Positions 52,101-62,311 of a stretch of 64,000 bases of DNA are shown piece by piece (the first letter of the stretch is position 1; each line of letters starts with the position of its first letter). The stretch covers positions 1 through 64,000 of the forward strand of contig JAZUKG010000039.1 in the NCBI GenBank assembly GCA_045643145.1. Reading direction: 5' to 3'. The translations under genes and the position numbers were made by a program. Source of the stretch: SVFI01 sp045643145 (GTDB lineage Bacteria; Bacillota; Clostridia; Lachnospirales; Lachnospiraceae). The notes under the pieces were generated by a model. That model was not told where the DNA came from. It saw only the letters and a list, made by a program, of their open reading frames with translations, and did no database searches.

Positions 52101-52748
52101 ATGGCAGATATGATTTGTATTTCAAATATGTCCACAACAGGAAAAAAGTTTCGATTACAGAATATCAATTTATCTTTGGAAGAAGGGTTTATTCTGGGTG
52201 TATACGGAGAAAACGGAGCCGGAAAAACTACTCTGATGAGAACTTTGATGCATGATAAAGAATACGAAGGCAGCATTCAGATTTTTGGTTTGGAGCTAAG
52301 GGATAACAGAGAGGAAATTTTGAAAAAGACTGCTTTTATCTCAGATGAAAAAGACCTGTTTATGCAGCAAAGTGTTCGTAGCAATGCAAAACTTTACAGT
52401 GCATTTTATCCGGAGTATCAGGAAGAAGTCTTTTTGGAATATTTAGATAAATTTGAGGTCCCGAAAAGTACCGTAGTCGGAAAATTATCAAGAGGTGAAA
52501 AGATTCGTTTTCAGATGGCATTTGCTATCGCCTGTGGCTGTAAGCTGTTTCTTTTGGACGAAGCAACAGCAGGTATGGATATTGTTTTTCGAAGAGACTT
52601 TTTTAAGGAGCTGAGAAAGGTATTGGATGAAACCGGAGCATCGGTTATCCTGACAACTCATATCTCAGAGGAAATCCATCAGATTGTGGATTATTCTATG
52701 GAAATGAAAAACGGAATGTGTATGGAAGTAAAGGAGGTGCTTTTATAA
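52101..52748 (+). CDS. ABC transporter ATP-binding protein, second
   Basis: 215 aa. Walker A VYGENGAGKTTLMR, signature LSRGEKIRFQMAFAI, Walker B LFLLDEATAGMD and LTTHISEEI. Two bases separate it from the GntR gene. Shorter than the first ATPase. Its stop overlaps the next start (TAATG). Confidence 0.93.
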   Translation: MADMICISNMSTTGKKFRLQNINLSLEEGFILGVYGENGAGKTTLMRTLMHDKEYEGSIQIFGLELRDNREEILKKTAFISDEKDLFMQQSVRSNAKLYSAFYPEYQEEVFLEYLDKFEVPKSTVVGKLSRGEKIRFQMAFAIACGCKLFLLDEATAGMDIVFRRDFFKELRKVLDETGASVILTTHISEEIHQIVDYSMEMKNGMCMEVKEVLL

Positions 52749-53335
52749 TGGATCAGCTCTTTGCGAAATTATGGAAAAAACCAAATTTAACCAGACAGAT
52801 GGAGCAGGTTTACAGGTTTGATCAGGCCAGACAATCACAGAGTGATTACAGTGAACTTTTGCAGAATCTGGGGACCTATATGATGCTGGGGATTTGCGCT
52901 CTTATGTGGTTGCTTCCCTATCATGAAAATGCGGGGAGACTGTATCGCTGGATTTATCCACAGCTCAATAGTTCCGCTGCGGGGGTGTCTGTTTTCCCAT
53001 TTTTGCTTGAGGCGATGGCCCTTAGTTTCATGTTGTCGAATCAGCTTCACGTCAATGAGGGAAACAGAAAGAATACGATACTAAGTAAATTAAAGGATAC
53101 ACCGGTAGATGCGGCTATTTTTTTATATACCAGATACAAGAAAGTCACGATTCTTCTCGTCAAAATCACCGTACTGTTTACCATCGAGCAGTCACTGATT
53201 ACCTTAATAGCATATAAAGGGGCGTATCTGCTGAACATACTTATGCCTGTGGTGTATGCACTCTTTATAAACCTGTTTCTGGTTTTGTCTGTCTTTATAC
53301 CAAAGTATATTAGTTTTAAACGTAGTAATTCATGA
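52748..53335 (+). CDS. Membrane protein, second ABC permease partner
   Basis: 195 aa, about four hydrophobic segments after a hydrophilic N-terminus (about 1-40). Coupled to the second ATPase by a TAATG overlap, with AAAGGAGG upstream. Not recognised beyond its likely role. The operon thus encodes two ATPase/membrane pairs around one regulator, as in ytr-type systems. Confidence 0.75.
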   Translation: MDQLFAKLWKKPNLTRQMEQVYRFDQARQSQSDYSELLQNLGTYMMLGICALMWLLPYHENAGRLYRWIYPQLNSSAAGVSVFPFLLEAMALSFMLSNQLHVNEGNRKNTILSKLKDTPVDAAIFLYTRYKKVTILLVKITVLFTIEQSLITLIAYKGAYLLNILMPVVYALFINLFLVLSVFIPKYISFKRSNS

Positions 53336-53401
53336 TATGGAATATATGAGTATACAGGACGGTTTAAAGAAAATTTAAAAATGGAGATAATAACAAAGGG
53401 A

Positions 53402-54151
53402 CTAATGCATGCTAATTTGCGTGTCTCTAAAATGCAGGGTTTGATACTTTTTTGGTGTCAGCCCTGTTTTTTTGCGGAAAATTTCTGTAAAGTAGCTCTG
53501 GCTCGGAAACGCCAAAATGGACGCAATCTGAGAAGGAGAATATTCTGAGTAGGTGAGCATATTGCAGGCAGTTTCAATCTTTTTGTCCTGGATATAGGAA
53601 CGGATAGTCTGTCCGGTTTCTTTTTTGAACAGGTGGGAAAGGTAGGATTCATTTAAGCCTGTAAGCTCAGATAAATCGGCAACGGTGATATGCGTATGAA
53701 GGTGTTCCAGGATATAGTCAATGCTGCGCGCAATCGGCTTGGAACATATTTTTTCACGGCGAAGATTTCTCATACGTTTGGTATAGTCGAGACACATGAC
53801 AGGATGAAGGTCGGAAACCTCCTTGGCAGTTTTGCACTTGTCAGCCTTTTGAATATAAAAATCACTGAGGCTATAGGCAGTCGCTACCTCCATACCGCCT
53901 TCAATGCAGTATCTGGCAGTCATGGCAGTCGTTACCACAAAGTGATATTTGATATGCTGAAGAAAGTTATCAGACAATACGCCAAGCCCCTTTTTATCTA
54001 GCAGGGTTTCCTGACAAAGCTCTTTGATTTTGGTCAAATTTCCTTCTTTAATATAAGAATAAAATTCAAGCTCCGGATTGTAAGGAGCGCGAAGGAGCAA
54101 ATCTTCTCTTTGTAAAAATTCGCGGTAGATCAGTTCTTTTTGTAAGTTCAT
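53402..54151 (-). CDS. AraC-family transcriptional regulator
   Basis: 249 aa. The C-terminal ~100 residues have the two AraC helix-turn-helix motifs: ITVADLSELTGLNESYLSHL and YSPSQIASILAFPSQSYFTE, ending GLTPKKYQ. The N-terminal ~145 residues are not a recognised cupin and may sense an oligosaccharide or a partner. Start 54151 follows AAAGGA. It is divergent from the GH5 gene and likely regulates it and the GH16 gene. Confidence 0.9.
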   Translation of the reverse strand: MNLQKELIYREFLQREDLLLRAPYNPELEFYSYIKEGNLTKIKELCQETLLDKKGLGVLSDNFLQHIKYHFVVTTAMTARYCIEGGMEVATAYSLSDFYIQKADKCKTAKEVSDLHPVMCLDYTKRMRNLRREKICSKPIARSIDYILEHLHTHITVADLSELTGLNESYLSHLFKKETGQTIRSYIQDKKIETACNMLTYSEYSPSQIASILAFPSQSYFTEIFRKKTGLTPKKYQTLHFRDTQISMH

Positions 54152-54251
54152 AGGAATTCCTTTATTTGTTATATATGCCACGATAGTTTATATTCTCACG
54201 GCGCTCTCACTCCATGAATCGTGTAATTCATTATTACTACGATAATAGCAT

Positions 54252-54281
54252 AAAAACGATAAAAAACAAAGAAAAACGATA
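54252..54281. promoter_or_regulatory. Direct repeats in the araC-type/GH5 divergent region
   Basis: AAAAACGATA at 54252-54261 and 54272-54281, 20-bp spacing, about two helical turns on the same face. Direct repeats of this kind are typical AraC-family sites. Confidence 0.45.
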
Positions 54282-54354
54282 TAACTATACATGAAAACTT
54301 GATATGTTATAAAAACAAACAGCAAGCAAATGACAAATAGAAAGGAAGAAACAC

Positions 54355-55383
54355 ATGATTCAATTAAAAAGAGGCATTAATTTAGGTGGATTTTTATCAC
54401 AGTGTGTGCATACACAGGAGCACTACGATACCTTCATTCATGAAGAAGATTTAAAGCAAATCGCAGACTGGGGATTTGACCATGTCAGACTTCCTATCGA
54501 TTATGAAGTATTTGAAACAGACGATGCCCGGGTAAAGCAGGAAGGCTTTGACAGAGTGGATGAAATCATTGGCTGGGCAAAAAACAGCGGACTGAATATT
54601 ATCCTGGATCTTCACAAGGCATTTGGATATGACTTTAATGATGCGGGAAAAGAAGGCAAAAACAATTTATTCCATAATGAGGAACTAAAGGTTCGTTACT
54701 TAAATCTTTGGGAAAAGATAGCAAAGGCTTACTGTAAATATCCTCATGTAGCATTCGAATTGTTAAACGAAGTAGTCGAAGAAGACAATGCCGAACTTTG
54801 GAATGAGCTGATTGACAGAGCTGTAAATATGATTCGAGAGATTACAAAGGATACACCGATTATCTACGGAGGTATTCAGTGGAACAGTGCCAGAACAGTG
54901 AAACTTTTAGAAAAACCAAAGCATGAAAATATTATTTTTACATTCCATTTCTATGAGCCATTATTATTTACGCATCAAAAGGCTCATTGGGTAGCAGCGA
55001 TGGATCCGAATCAGGAAATCTCTTATCCGGAAAGCATGGAATACTACTGTGAGCTTTCAAAGCCATTGGGATATCAGGGTGAGGTTGTCAGAGGTGCTGT
55101 ATCAAAGACGATGGGAGAAGAATTCATTGATGAAATGATTCATGATGCGATTAGCGCAGCCGAAAAAGCAGGAGTTTCTCTTTACTGCGGCGAGTTCGGA
55201 GTCATTGATCAGGCACCGGTAGCGGATACACTTCGCTGGTTTACAGATGTAGATGCAATCTTTAGAAAATATGATATCGGATGTAGTGTATGGAGCTACA
55301 AAAAGATGGATTTTGGTCTCATCGAAGACCATTATGCACCAATCAAACAGGATTTGATTTCTCTTTGGACTCAGAGAAATTAA
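54355..55383 (+). CDS. GH5-family beta-glucan hydrolase, intracellular
   Basis: 342 aa TIM-barrel glycoside hydrolase. RGINLGGF at the start, WGFDHVRLPIDYEVFE, then the acid/base Glu139 (FELLNEVVEE) and nucleophile Glu280 (LYCGEFGV). No signal peptide, so it acts on imported oligosaccharides. The exo-1,3-glucanase-like GH5 subgroup is plausible given the GH16 neighbour. AAAGGAAG precedes the ATG. Confidence 0.9.
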   Translation: MIQLKRGINLGGFLSQCVHTQEHYDTFIHEEDLKQIADWGFDHVRLPIDYEVFETDDARVKQEGFDRVDEIIGWAKNSGLNIILDLHKAFGYDFNDAGKEGKNNLFHNEELKVRYLNLWEKIAKAYCKYPHVAFELLNEVVEEDNAELWNELIDRAVNMIREITKDTPIIYGGIQWNSARTVKLLEKPKHENIIFTFHFYEPLLFTHQKAHWVAAMDPNQEISYPESMEYYCELSKPLGYQGEVVRGAVSKTMGEEFIDEMIHDAISAAEKAGVSLYCGEFGVIDQAPVADTLRWFTDVDAIFRKYDIGCSVWSYKKMDFGLIEDHYAPIKQDLISLWTQRN

Positions 55384-55423
55384 TCATATAGCAAAAAACA
55401 TGTATATCAAATGGGAGGTTACA

Positions 55424-58400
55424 ATGAAACATTCAAAACAGTTACTGGCGTTTTTGATGGCTACCGCATTGGTAGTGACTTCGGTAAGTGTTCCGACTAT
55501 GGCAAAAGAAGCGGGGGCAAAAACTGCTAAGGTCAGCATCACAAAACCGGATGGCAAGACGCTGGTCATGAAGAAGGGTAAATCTTTTAAAATCAAAACA
55601 AATCAAAAAGTTAGTTTTAGCTCATCAAATCAGAAGGTAGTGAGCGTTTCTTCAAAGGGTAAATTAAAGGCTTTGAAAAAGGGCAAGGTAACAATCACAG
55701 CCAAGAGCCTGGCAAATAAGAAAAACAAAGCAAAATTAAAAGTCATTGTAGGTAATCCTGTTACCAAAGTGACAGTGAATCAGTCAAATATTTCATTAGT
55801 AAAAGGACAGAAGACAAAGCTTACTGCAGTAGTTGCACCAAAGAATGCTTCTGTTAAGAAGGTAAGCTTTACCAGTAGTAACGAAAAGGTTGCTACTGTG
55901 ACAAAGGGCGGAGAAGTAGTGGCAGTCGGAGAAGGAAGCTGCCGGGTTACAGCAGTTTCTACAGACGGAAATGCCAAGAAAGCTTCCTGCGATATTACAG
56001 TAAAAGCACCGGCCGCTCCAAGTGCTTCTGTTAAACCAAGTACTGCAGTAAAACCATCTGCATCGGTGGCACCAAGTACTTCTGCCAAGCCAAGCAGCGT
56101 ACCAAGTACAGAGGTGCAGCCTAGTCAGGAACCGGATTATTATGATCCGCAAGTGAAGTATGATTACCAGCTTAACAACACGGATGCGAGTGCAGAAAAC
56201 TTTGCTCTGCCAAGTATTAAAGATGCATCAGAATATACTTTGAAATGGGCAGACAATTTCGATGGCGAAACATTAAACAGAAAAGACTGGAATGTAGAAA
56301 AGCATGAACCGGGATGGGTAAATGCAGAACTCCAGGAATACGTTGACAGTGAAGAGAATATCTTTATTGAAAATGGTAACTTAGTGCTTCGTCCAATCCG
56401 CCGTAAAGGTGAAGATGGCCAGGACATCATTACCTCAGGTCGTGTGAACACAATGGGCAAGCATGATTTTACATACGGTTTATTTGAAGCCAGAGTAAAA
56501 GTACCAAAAGGAATGGGCTTCTTACCTGCATTTTGGATGATGCCGGATGAAAGTATTTACGGACAGTGGCCAAAATGTGGTGAAATCGACATCATGGAAA
56601 TCATGGGACAGAGCGTGGATACTCTTCACGGAACAATTCACTACGGAAAAGACAGCAATAGCGGTCACAGACAGAAACAGGGAACTTATAAGTTAGCAGA
56701 AGGTAATTTTGCGGATGAGTATCATGTGTTTGCATTGGAATGGCTTCCGGGTAAATTGATCTGGTATGTAGACGGTGAAAAATATTATGAAACCAGTGAT
56801 TGGGAATGTATCACAACAGATGGTGGTACAGTGGCTTATCCGGCTCCGTTTGATCAGCCTTTCCATGTGATCTTAAATCTCGCAGTAGGCGGTAGCTGGG
56901 TTGGATATCCGGATGAAACCACAAAAATCAATCCTAGCGCATATGTGATCGACTATGTAAAGATTTTCCAAAAGGATGCTTATGATGAAAATGTAACAAA
57001 GCCTGAGGCAGAAGTGACATTAAGAGATCCGGATGCAGAGGGTAATTATATTGTGAACGGAACCTTTGCAAAAGAAGACCTGGCAGATGAAAAAGACTGG
57101 GTATTTATGACTGCATTAAATGGAGAAGCTACCGCTACCATTGATGATGCGACCATGACAATTGATACAACAAAAGCAGGAGACGTTGATTATAGTGTTC
57201 AGCTCGTACAGGCAGATGTACCATTTGAAAAGGGTGCCGGCTATACCGTATCCTTTGATGCCAAGGCCAGTGAAAACAGAAAAACCAATGTAGCAGTGAA
57301 AGCCCCGGACAGAGGATATCAGGCTTATATGAGCGAGATGGTTTCTCTGACAACAGAGTATCAGAATTACAGCTATGAATTTAAAATGAAGGATGATTCC
57401 GATCCAAACGGACGTCTGGAATTTAATATGGGTAATGCAGATTCCACTGCATCTATCTATATCAAGAATGTTTCAATCAAGAAAACAAAAGAAGCCGATC
57501 TAAATGAAGCAGAAGAAAGAGGCGTTCGTGAAGATGGTAACTATGTATACAACGGCTTATTCCAGGAAGGTGCTAACCGTATGGATTACTGGAATATTTC
57601 CGGATGCGAAGACGCCAAGGTTTCTGTAACAGGTCTTTCAGACGGCAGACAGTTAAAAGTTGAAATGCCTGAAACTGTTTCAGGAAATGAGCTGGTAGTC
57701 AGTCAGAATGGCTTGGCTCTTGAAGAGAATGCAACCTATTTCATCAGCTATGATTTAGACAATAGCGAGGATGTTAAAGTAGTTGTAAGCGGACAGGAAG
57801 TACAGAATAACAGCAGATTTGTTGCTACAAAAAATCAGGATATTCAGTTTATCTTTGCAAAAGAAGGTGTTTACAAGCTGGATAATGTACGAGTAGTAGA
57901 AGATGCACTGATCAAGAACGGAAGCTTCAACGCAGATACAGCAGGATATGCTCCTTATATCGATGCAGGAGCTGCAGCTACTTATATTGTTGACAGCCAG
58001 AAAGAAGACAATGCATTTGAAATGACAATTGAAGATACTTCAGATGCAGAATGGAAGATTCAGCTCAAACAGGCAGGCGTAGAATTAGAAGAAAATCAGT
58101 GGTATAACTTAAGCTTTGATATCAAATCAAGTATCGACAGAAAGGTACAGTATGCGATCCAAAGAGACGGTTCTGTACATAAAAATGCAGATAACTCAGA
58201 AGACTGGACACCATATGTTCAGGATACAGTTGCTTTGAAAGCATCTAGTGGAGATTATCAGAAGGTTTCTGCTGATTTTAAGATGGCATTCTCTACTGAT
58301 ACAGGTTCGATCTTTAATATCGCTATGGGTGCTGTGGGAGGAACTCGCATCACACAAAAGCATAGAGTTACAATTGATAACATCAAGCTCATCAAGATTG

Positions 58401-58885
58401 AAGAACCGGAAAAGGAAGAAACACCACAAGATCAGAATTTGTTAACGGATGCTAACTTTGCAGACGGATGGAACACCTGGAGTGTATACATGGCAAAGAA
58501 CAATTACGATCATGTTTCCTTCCCTGACCAAAAAGCAGTTTTTGCAATTGCAACAGAGGATATCGGTGAAGAGGATTATCATGTACAGCTCAAGCAGGGC
58601 GGTCTTGATTTGGATGCCGGCGATTATCAGCTTAAATTCAAGGCAGTATCTACAGAAAGCAGAGTCATCAAAACGGCTTGTATGGATGTAGGAAATGTGA
58701 AATGGTATGTATCGGGAGATCCGAATATCGCCCTGGAAAAAGGGGTAGAAAAGGAAGTAGTAATCAATATTACAATTCCTGAAAGAGATACTTCGGCATA
58801 TGTTGCAGTGTCTATGGGTAAAAATGGTACAACACCGGCTTCTACTGTGACATTATCTGATTTTTCTTTAGTAAAAGTAAAATAA
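55424..58885 (+). CDS. Secreted multidomain GH16 beta-1,3-glucanase (laminarinase-like)
   Basis: 1153 aa. Signal peptide (about 1-28), two Big_2-like Ig domains (about 32-195), a Ser/Pro/Ala linker built on AKPS/VKPS units (about 195-240), a GH16 catalytic domain (about 265-525) with the GEIDIMEIMG active-site motif and WAVE-like AFWMMPDES, then four CBM4/9-like carbohydrate-binding modules (about 540-695, 700-830, 832-995, 1005-1153). There is no LPXTG or other anchor. Start 55424 follows GGGAGG. It should cut laminarin- or callose-type glucans outside the cell and feed the GH5 enzyme. Confidence 0.93.
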   Translation: MKHSKQLLAFLMATALVVTSVSVPTMAKEAGAKTAKVSITKPDGKTLVMKKGKSFKIKTNQKVSFSSSNQKVVSVSSKGKLKALKKGKVTITAKSLANKKNKAKLKVIVGNPVTKVTVNQSNISLVKGQKTKLTAVVAPKNASVKKVSFTSSNEKVATVTKGGEVVAVGEGSCRVTAVSTDGNAKKASCDITVKAPAAPSASVKPSTAVKPSASVAPSTSAKPSSVPSTEVQPSQEPDYYDPQVKYDYQLNNTDASAENFALPSIKDASEYTLKWADNFDGETLNRKDWNVEKHEPGWVNAELQEYVDSEENIFIENGNLVLRPIRRKGEDGQDIITSGRVNTMGKHDFTYGLFEARVKVPKGMGFLPAFWMMPDESIYGQWPKCGEIDIMEIMGQSVDTLHGTIHYGKDSNSGHRQKQGTYKLAEGNFADEYHVFALEWLPGKLIWYVDGEKYYETSDWECITTDGGTVAYPAPFDQPFHVILNLAVGGSWVGYPDETTKINPSAYVIDYVKIFQKDAYDENVTKPEAEVTLRDPDAEGNYIVNGTFAKEDLADEKDWVFMTALNGEATATIDDATMTIDTTKAGDVDYSVQLVQADVPFEKGAGYTVSFDAKASENRKTNVAVKAPDRGYQAYMSEMVSLTTEYQNYSYEFKMKDDSDPNGRLEFNMGNADSTASIYIKNVSIKKTKEADLNEAEERGVREDGNYVYNGLFQEGANRMDYWNISGCEDAKVSVTGLSDGRQLKVEMPETVSGNELVVSQNGLALEENATYFISYDLDNSEDVKVVVSGQEVQNNSRFVATKNQDIQFIFAKEGVYKLDNVRVVEDALIKNGSFNADTAGYAPYIDAGAAATYIVDSQKEDNAFEMTIEDTSDAEWKIQLKQAGVELEENQWYNLSFDIKSSIDRKVQYAIQRDGSVHKNADNSEDWTPYVQDTVALKASSGDYQKVSADFKMAFSTDTGSIFNIAMGAVGGTRITQKHRVTIDNIKLIKIEEPEKEETPQDQNLLTDANFADGWNTWSVYMAKNNYDHVSFPDQKAVFAIATEDIGEEDYHVQLKQGGLDLDAGDYQLKFKAVSTESRVIKTACMDVGNVKWYVSGDPNIALEKGVEKEVVINITIPERDTSAYVAVSMGKNGTTPASTVTLSDFSLVKVK

Positions 58886-58962
58886 ATCATTTTAAGCCTG
58901 GTATTGGATTATTAAATATCTTTTCAGCTGTAATTGCCAGCTTTTAATATAACTTATAGCAA

Positions 58963-59026
58963 AAAAGCCCTGGAGATATAGAGTGATGTGACTTGGCACA
59001 ATCTATATCTACCAGGGCTTGTTATT
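58963..59026. terminator. Bidirectional terminator after the GH16 gene
   Basis: AAGCCCTGGAGATATAGA pairs, with a one-base bulge, with TCTATATCTACCAGGGCTT. It separates convergent genes. Confidence 0.88.
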
Positions 59027-59041
59027 TATTATAGTTAAATC

Positions 59042-60220
59042 TTACCAGAACTTGAATATGCGCATAATCTTGATAGCAAGACGAACATATGGTGGCATGA
59101 GTTCTTTTCTGGCCTCCTTTAATTTCTGACTGATTTCAATATGCTGCGGACAATGACTTTCGCATTTCTTACATTCGATGCAGGCATATAAATCACTCAT
59201 TTCCTTTTGGAGAGCAGTAATCTGCCAATATTCCGATCTTCCGGATCCTTTGCCCTCTGTATACATCTGATTGTAACACTTAAAGGCAGTTGGGATATCG
59301 ATACCCTTTGGACAAGGCATACAATATGCACATCCGGTACAGCCAACTTTGATGCCTGACTGAATTTCATTTTTTACAGCTTCGATTAATTTAAAATCTT
59401 CTTCGGTGAATTCACCGGCCTGAACACTGCTGGCGATTCGCACATTTTCCTGTACCATTTCTACAGAATTCATACCGGACAATACGCAGGTAACCTGCGG
59501 CTGATTCCACAGCCAGCGAAATGCGAGCTCTGCAGGAGTTCTTTTCTTTGGATCCTTGGCAATCAGTGCCTTGGCTTTATCCGGAAGTAAATCTACTAAT
59601 TTACCGCCTCGCAGTGGCTCCATGATAATAACCGGAATGCCTTTTTCATTAGCTGCGAGAAGGCCCTTCTTTCCGGCCTGACTGTGCTCATCAATATAGT
59701 TGTACTGAATCTGACAAAAATCCCAGTCGTACGCATCTAATATTTCTAAAAACATATCAGAATTTCCGTGATAAGAAAAACCAAGCTGTTTAATCTGACC
59801 ACTTTTTTTCTTTTCATCAATCCATTCCTTGATACCAAGTCTTACCAGCTTTTCCCAGGCAGCCACATCTGTCAGCATATGCATTAAATAATAATCAATA
59901 TGGTCTGTCTGAAGTCTTGACAGCTGTTCGTTAAAATATTTATCTAAAGCCTGTCTGGATTTGATGAGGTACTGCGGAAGTTTATCAGCGATGTACACCT
60001 TGTCACGAATCTGATTTCTTTTGATGATTTCTCCGATACAAGCCTCACTACCCGGATAAATATAAGCAGTATCTAAATAGTTGACGCCATTATTTACAGC
60101 CTCCATCAATTCCTTTTCGGCTTTATCAATGTCGATATTTCCGCCTTTTTTGGAAAATCTCATACATCCAAAGCCCAGAATGGAGATAGGCTGACCGTTT
60201 CTGTTTTCGCGGTATTGCAT
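59042..60220 (-). CDS. Aldo/keto reductase with C-terminal 4Fe-4S domain
   Basis: 392 aa. An AKR barrel (ILGFGCMRF, GVNYLDTAYIYPGSE, the YYLMHML segment) joined to a ferredoxin-like domain with CTGCAYCMPCPKG (about 290-302) and CIECKKCESHCPQ (about 345-357), enough cysteines for two clusters. Members are common in anaerobes; the substrate is unknown. Confidence 0.93.
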   Translation of the reverse strand: MQYRENRNGQPISILGFGCMRFSKKGGNIDIDKAEKELMEAVNNGVNYLDTAYIYPGSEACIGEIIKRNQIRDKVYIADKLPQYLIKSRQALDKYFNEQLSRLQTDHIDYYLMHMLTDVAAWEKLVRLGIKEWIDEKKKSGQIKQLGFSYHGNSDMFLEILDAYDWDFCQIQYNYIDEHSQAGKKGLLAANEKGIPVIIMEPLRGGKLVDLLPDKAKALIAKDPKKRTPAELAFRWLWNQPQVTCVLSGMNSVEMVQENVRIASSVQAGEFTEEDFKLIEAVKNEIQSGIKVGCTGCAYCMPCPKGIDIPTAFKCYNQMYTEGKGSGRSEYWQITALQKEMSDLYACIECKKCESHCPQHIEISQKLKEARKELMPPYVRLAIKIMRIFKFW

Positions 60221-60395
60221 AGAATGCTCCTTTCAGTGTTTCGATTTCTTGCTACCGAAACAATATATTTTTTATTGATACAATTCTATGTAAGTCGTAA
60301 GCATGATGTCTTTTTATATTTTCCCATGTAGTAGTAGCATTTGCAAGTGATTTTGTAGTAAAATAACCATATCTATGTTCAGAAAGGTTTTATTC

Positions 60396-62066
60396 ATGGA
60401 AAAGAAAACGTTAGCATCGATTAAAAAAATAGATTATATCATCATGGCAGTGCTGAGTATTGGATTTTTTATATTAGCCATGGTGCATTTGGGAAATAAA
60501 GAAATACCGAGTACCGTCATGGAACTGGGACAAAGAGAAGGCCTGACCAAGGATGTCGTTCTCAACTTTGACGGTTATGTGGATTTGAAAAGGATTGAGT
60601 TTTTCCTGGGTCGACAGGGTGGTAGAAAGGTAGCCATTTCTCACGCAAAAGACGGAGAGTGGGTGGTTATCAATGATGACAGAGAACTCACCTACTGTTT
60701 TGGATACAATGATGTGGATATTAATCAGCCGGTGTATTCGCTGGGAATCGTATTTTTAGATCAGGATGCACAGATTGCAGAAATATTCTGTGTAGATCAG
60801 AACGATAAACTGATTATGCCAAATAATGCCGGTGAGTATCCGCTTTTATTTGACGAACAGGCTTTATATCCTGACAGTATGACACCGACCTTTTATGAAG
60901 GAATGCAGTTTGATGAAGTATATCACGGCAGAACGGCATATGAATTTATTCATCAGCTTCCGATTTATGAAAACACACATCCGCCGCTGGGTAAAACCAT
61001 CATTGGTCTGGGAATCCGTCTCTTTGGTATGAACCCCATCGGTTGGCGAATCGTATGTGTAATCTTTGGTGCCTTGATTATTCCGGTGATTTATCTGCTG
61101 GTATATCGTATGACTGAGGAAACCAGTTATGCAGCGCTCGGAGGCTTTTTACTGGCAACAGAGTTTATGCATTATACACTTTCACGTATTTCAACTATTG
61201 ATATCATAGTAGCAACCTTTATCATGCTGATGTTTTATTTTATGTACTGCTTTACCAAAAGCAACCATCAAAAGTATCTGGTTTGCTGCGGCATAGCATC
61301 GGCACTGGCAGTTGCAACCAAATGGACCGGAATCTATGCATTGGCAGGCTGTGGTATTTTGTTCTTTATCTGGATGATTCGAGGCTTTATTCAGATCGGA
61401 TACCGAGAGCACAAGGCATATTGGTGGAAACTTTGCGGATTATGTATCTGTGTATTTATTTTGCTTCCGGCGGTCGTGTATTTACTTTCCTATCTGCCAT
61501 TTTTGCCGGTATATACAGACCGAAATCTGATTCAGCAGGCAATCGGCAACAGCAAGAGTATGTACGAGTATCATTCGAATGTATTTGATTCGCATCCGTA
61601 TTCCTCTGTCTGGTATCAGTGGATTATCAATTATAAGCCGCTCATTGACAGCAGAAGCTTCTTCCCGGACGGAGATGTCAGCGTAGTTGCCACCTTTGGA
61701 AATCCGGTAGTTTATGCGCTGGGCTTAGTAGCACTGGTTTATGAACTGTATTTAAGCATACGCAAACGAAATATGGAGTCCATTACACTGCTTATTTGCT
61801 ACTTTATTCTGTTAGGGCCATGGATTCTGATTACCAGAACTGTGTTTATTTATCAGTACTTTACCTGTTCTCAGATTTTGATTTTGATGATTTGTCACGC
61901 ACTGAATCAATGCCCGCTAAAGAAAAAGAGAGTTTGGCAGATTTTGATTGCAGTACTTTCTTTATACGAGTTTATTCTGTTTTATCCGGTTTTATCCGGA
62001 GTCAAGGTGAACGCAGCATTTGTACGTGATGTACTGACCAGACTCCGAACCTGGATGTTTATCTAA
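60396..62066 (+). CDS. PMT-like membrane glycosyltransferase (GT39-type)
   Basis: 556 aa, about ten membrane spans. After the first span an unusual extracellular domain of ~130 residues resembles a galactose-binding fold (VVLNFDGYVDLKRIEFFLG). The catalytic Asp-Glu pair characteristic of protein O-mannosyltransferases follows in QFDEVYHGRTAYEFIH, with ENTHPPLGKTIIGLGI and RLFGMNPIGWR. It would transfer mannose or another sugar from a polyprenyl phosphate to surface proteins or polymers. Start 60396 follows AAAGG. Confidence 0.85.
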   Translation: MEKKTLASIKKIDYIIMAVLSIGFFILAMVHLGNKEIPSTVMELGQREGLTKDVVLNFDGYVDLKRIEFFLGRQGGRKVAISHAKDGEWVVINDDRELTYCFGYNDVDINQPVYSLGIVFLDQDAQIAEIFCVDQNDKLIMPNNAGEYPLLFDEQALYPDSMTPTFYEGMQFDEVYHGRTAYEFIHQLPIYENTHPPLGKTIIGLGIRLFGMNPIGWRIVCVIFGALIIPVIYLLVYRMTEETSYAALGGFLLATEFMHYTLSRISTIDIIVATFIMLMFYFMYCFTKSNHQKYLVCCGIASALAVATKWTGIYALAGCGILFFIWMIRGFIQIGYREHKAYWWKLCGLCICVFILLPAVVYLLSYLPFLPVYTDRNLIQQAIGNSKSMYEYHSNVFDSHPYSSVWYQWIINYKPLIDSRSFFPDGDVSVVATFGNPVVYALGLVALVYELYLSIRKRNMESITLLICYFILLGPWILITRTVFIYQYFTCSQILILMICHALNQCPLKKKRVWQILIAVLSLYEFILFYPVLSGVKVNAAFVRDVLTRLRTWMFI

Positions 62067-62079
62067 AAGAATACTTACA

Positions 62080-62114
62080 TGAAATATCCCGGATTTTTGT
62101 CCGGGATATTTTTA
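62080..62114 (+). terminator. Terminator of the PMT gene
   Basis: AAATATCCCGG/CCGGGATATTT stem, 8-nt loop, T-run. Confidence 0.9.
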
Positions 62115-62145
62115 TGCCCATTTATGCCTATAGGGGATAAAACAA

Positions 62146-62179
62146 TACCAAATAGCACCGATTAGCTACCAAATAGCAC
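62146..62179 (+). promoter_or_regulatory. LytTR-type direct repeats upstream of the bacteriocin gene
   Basis: TACCAAATAGCAC at 62146-62158 and 62167-62179, exactly 21 bp apart. LytTR response regulators (AgrA, ComE, PlnC) bind 9-bp direct repeats with 12-bp spacers, the same geometry. TATAAA at 62194-62199 or 62212-62217 could be the -10. Confidence 0.6.
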
Positions 62180-62219
62180 ATGTCTATAGCATTTATAAAT
62201 GGAGTTGTTAATATAAAAA

Positions 62220-62311
62220 TGAGGATGCTGATGAATTCGCGAAAACCCTTGGCATCCTCAAGACAGCACTTTCGAAAAAGTACCTGGGTAAAGTATATCA
62301 CTTTTTCGAAA
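62220..62311 (+). other. Two hairpins in the bacteriocin mRNA leader
   Basis: GAGGATGC/GCATCCTC (about 62221-62258, 22-nt loop) and TTTCGAAAAAGT/ACTTTTTCGAAA (62269-62280/62299-62310). They precede AAAAAGGAG and the start codon. They may control leader stability or termination. Confidence 0.55.
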
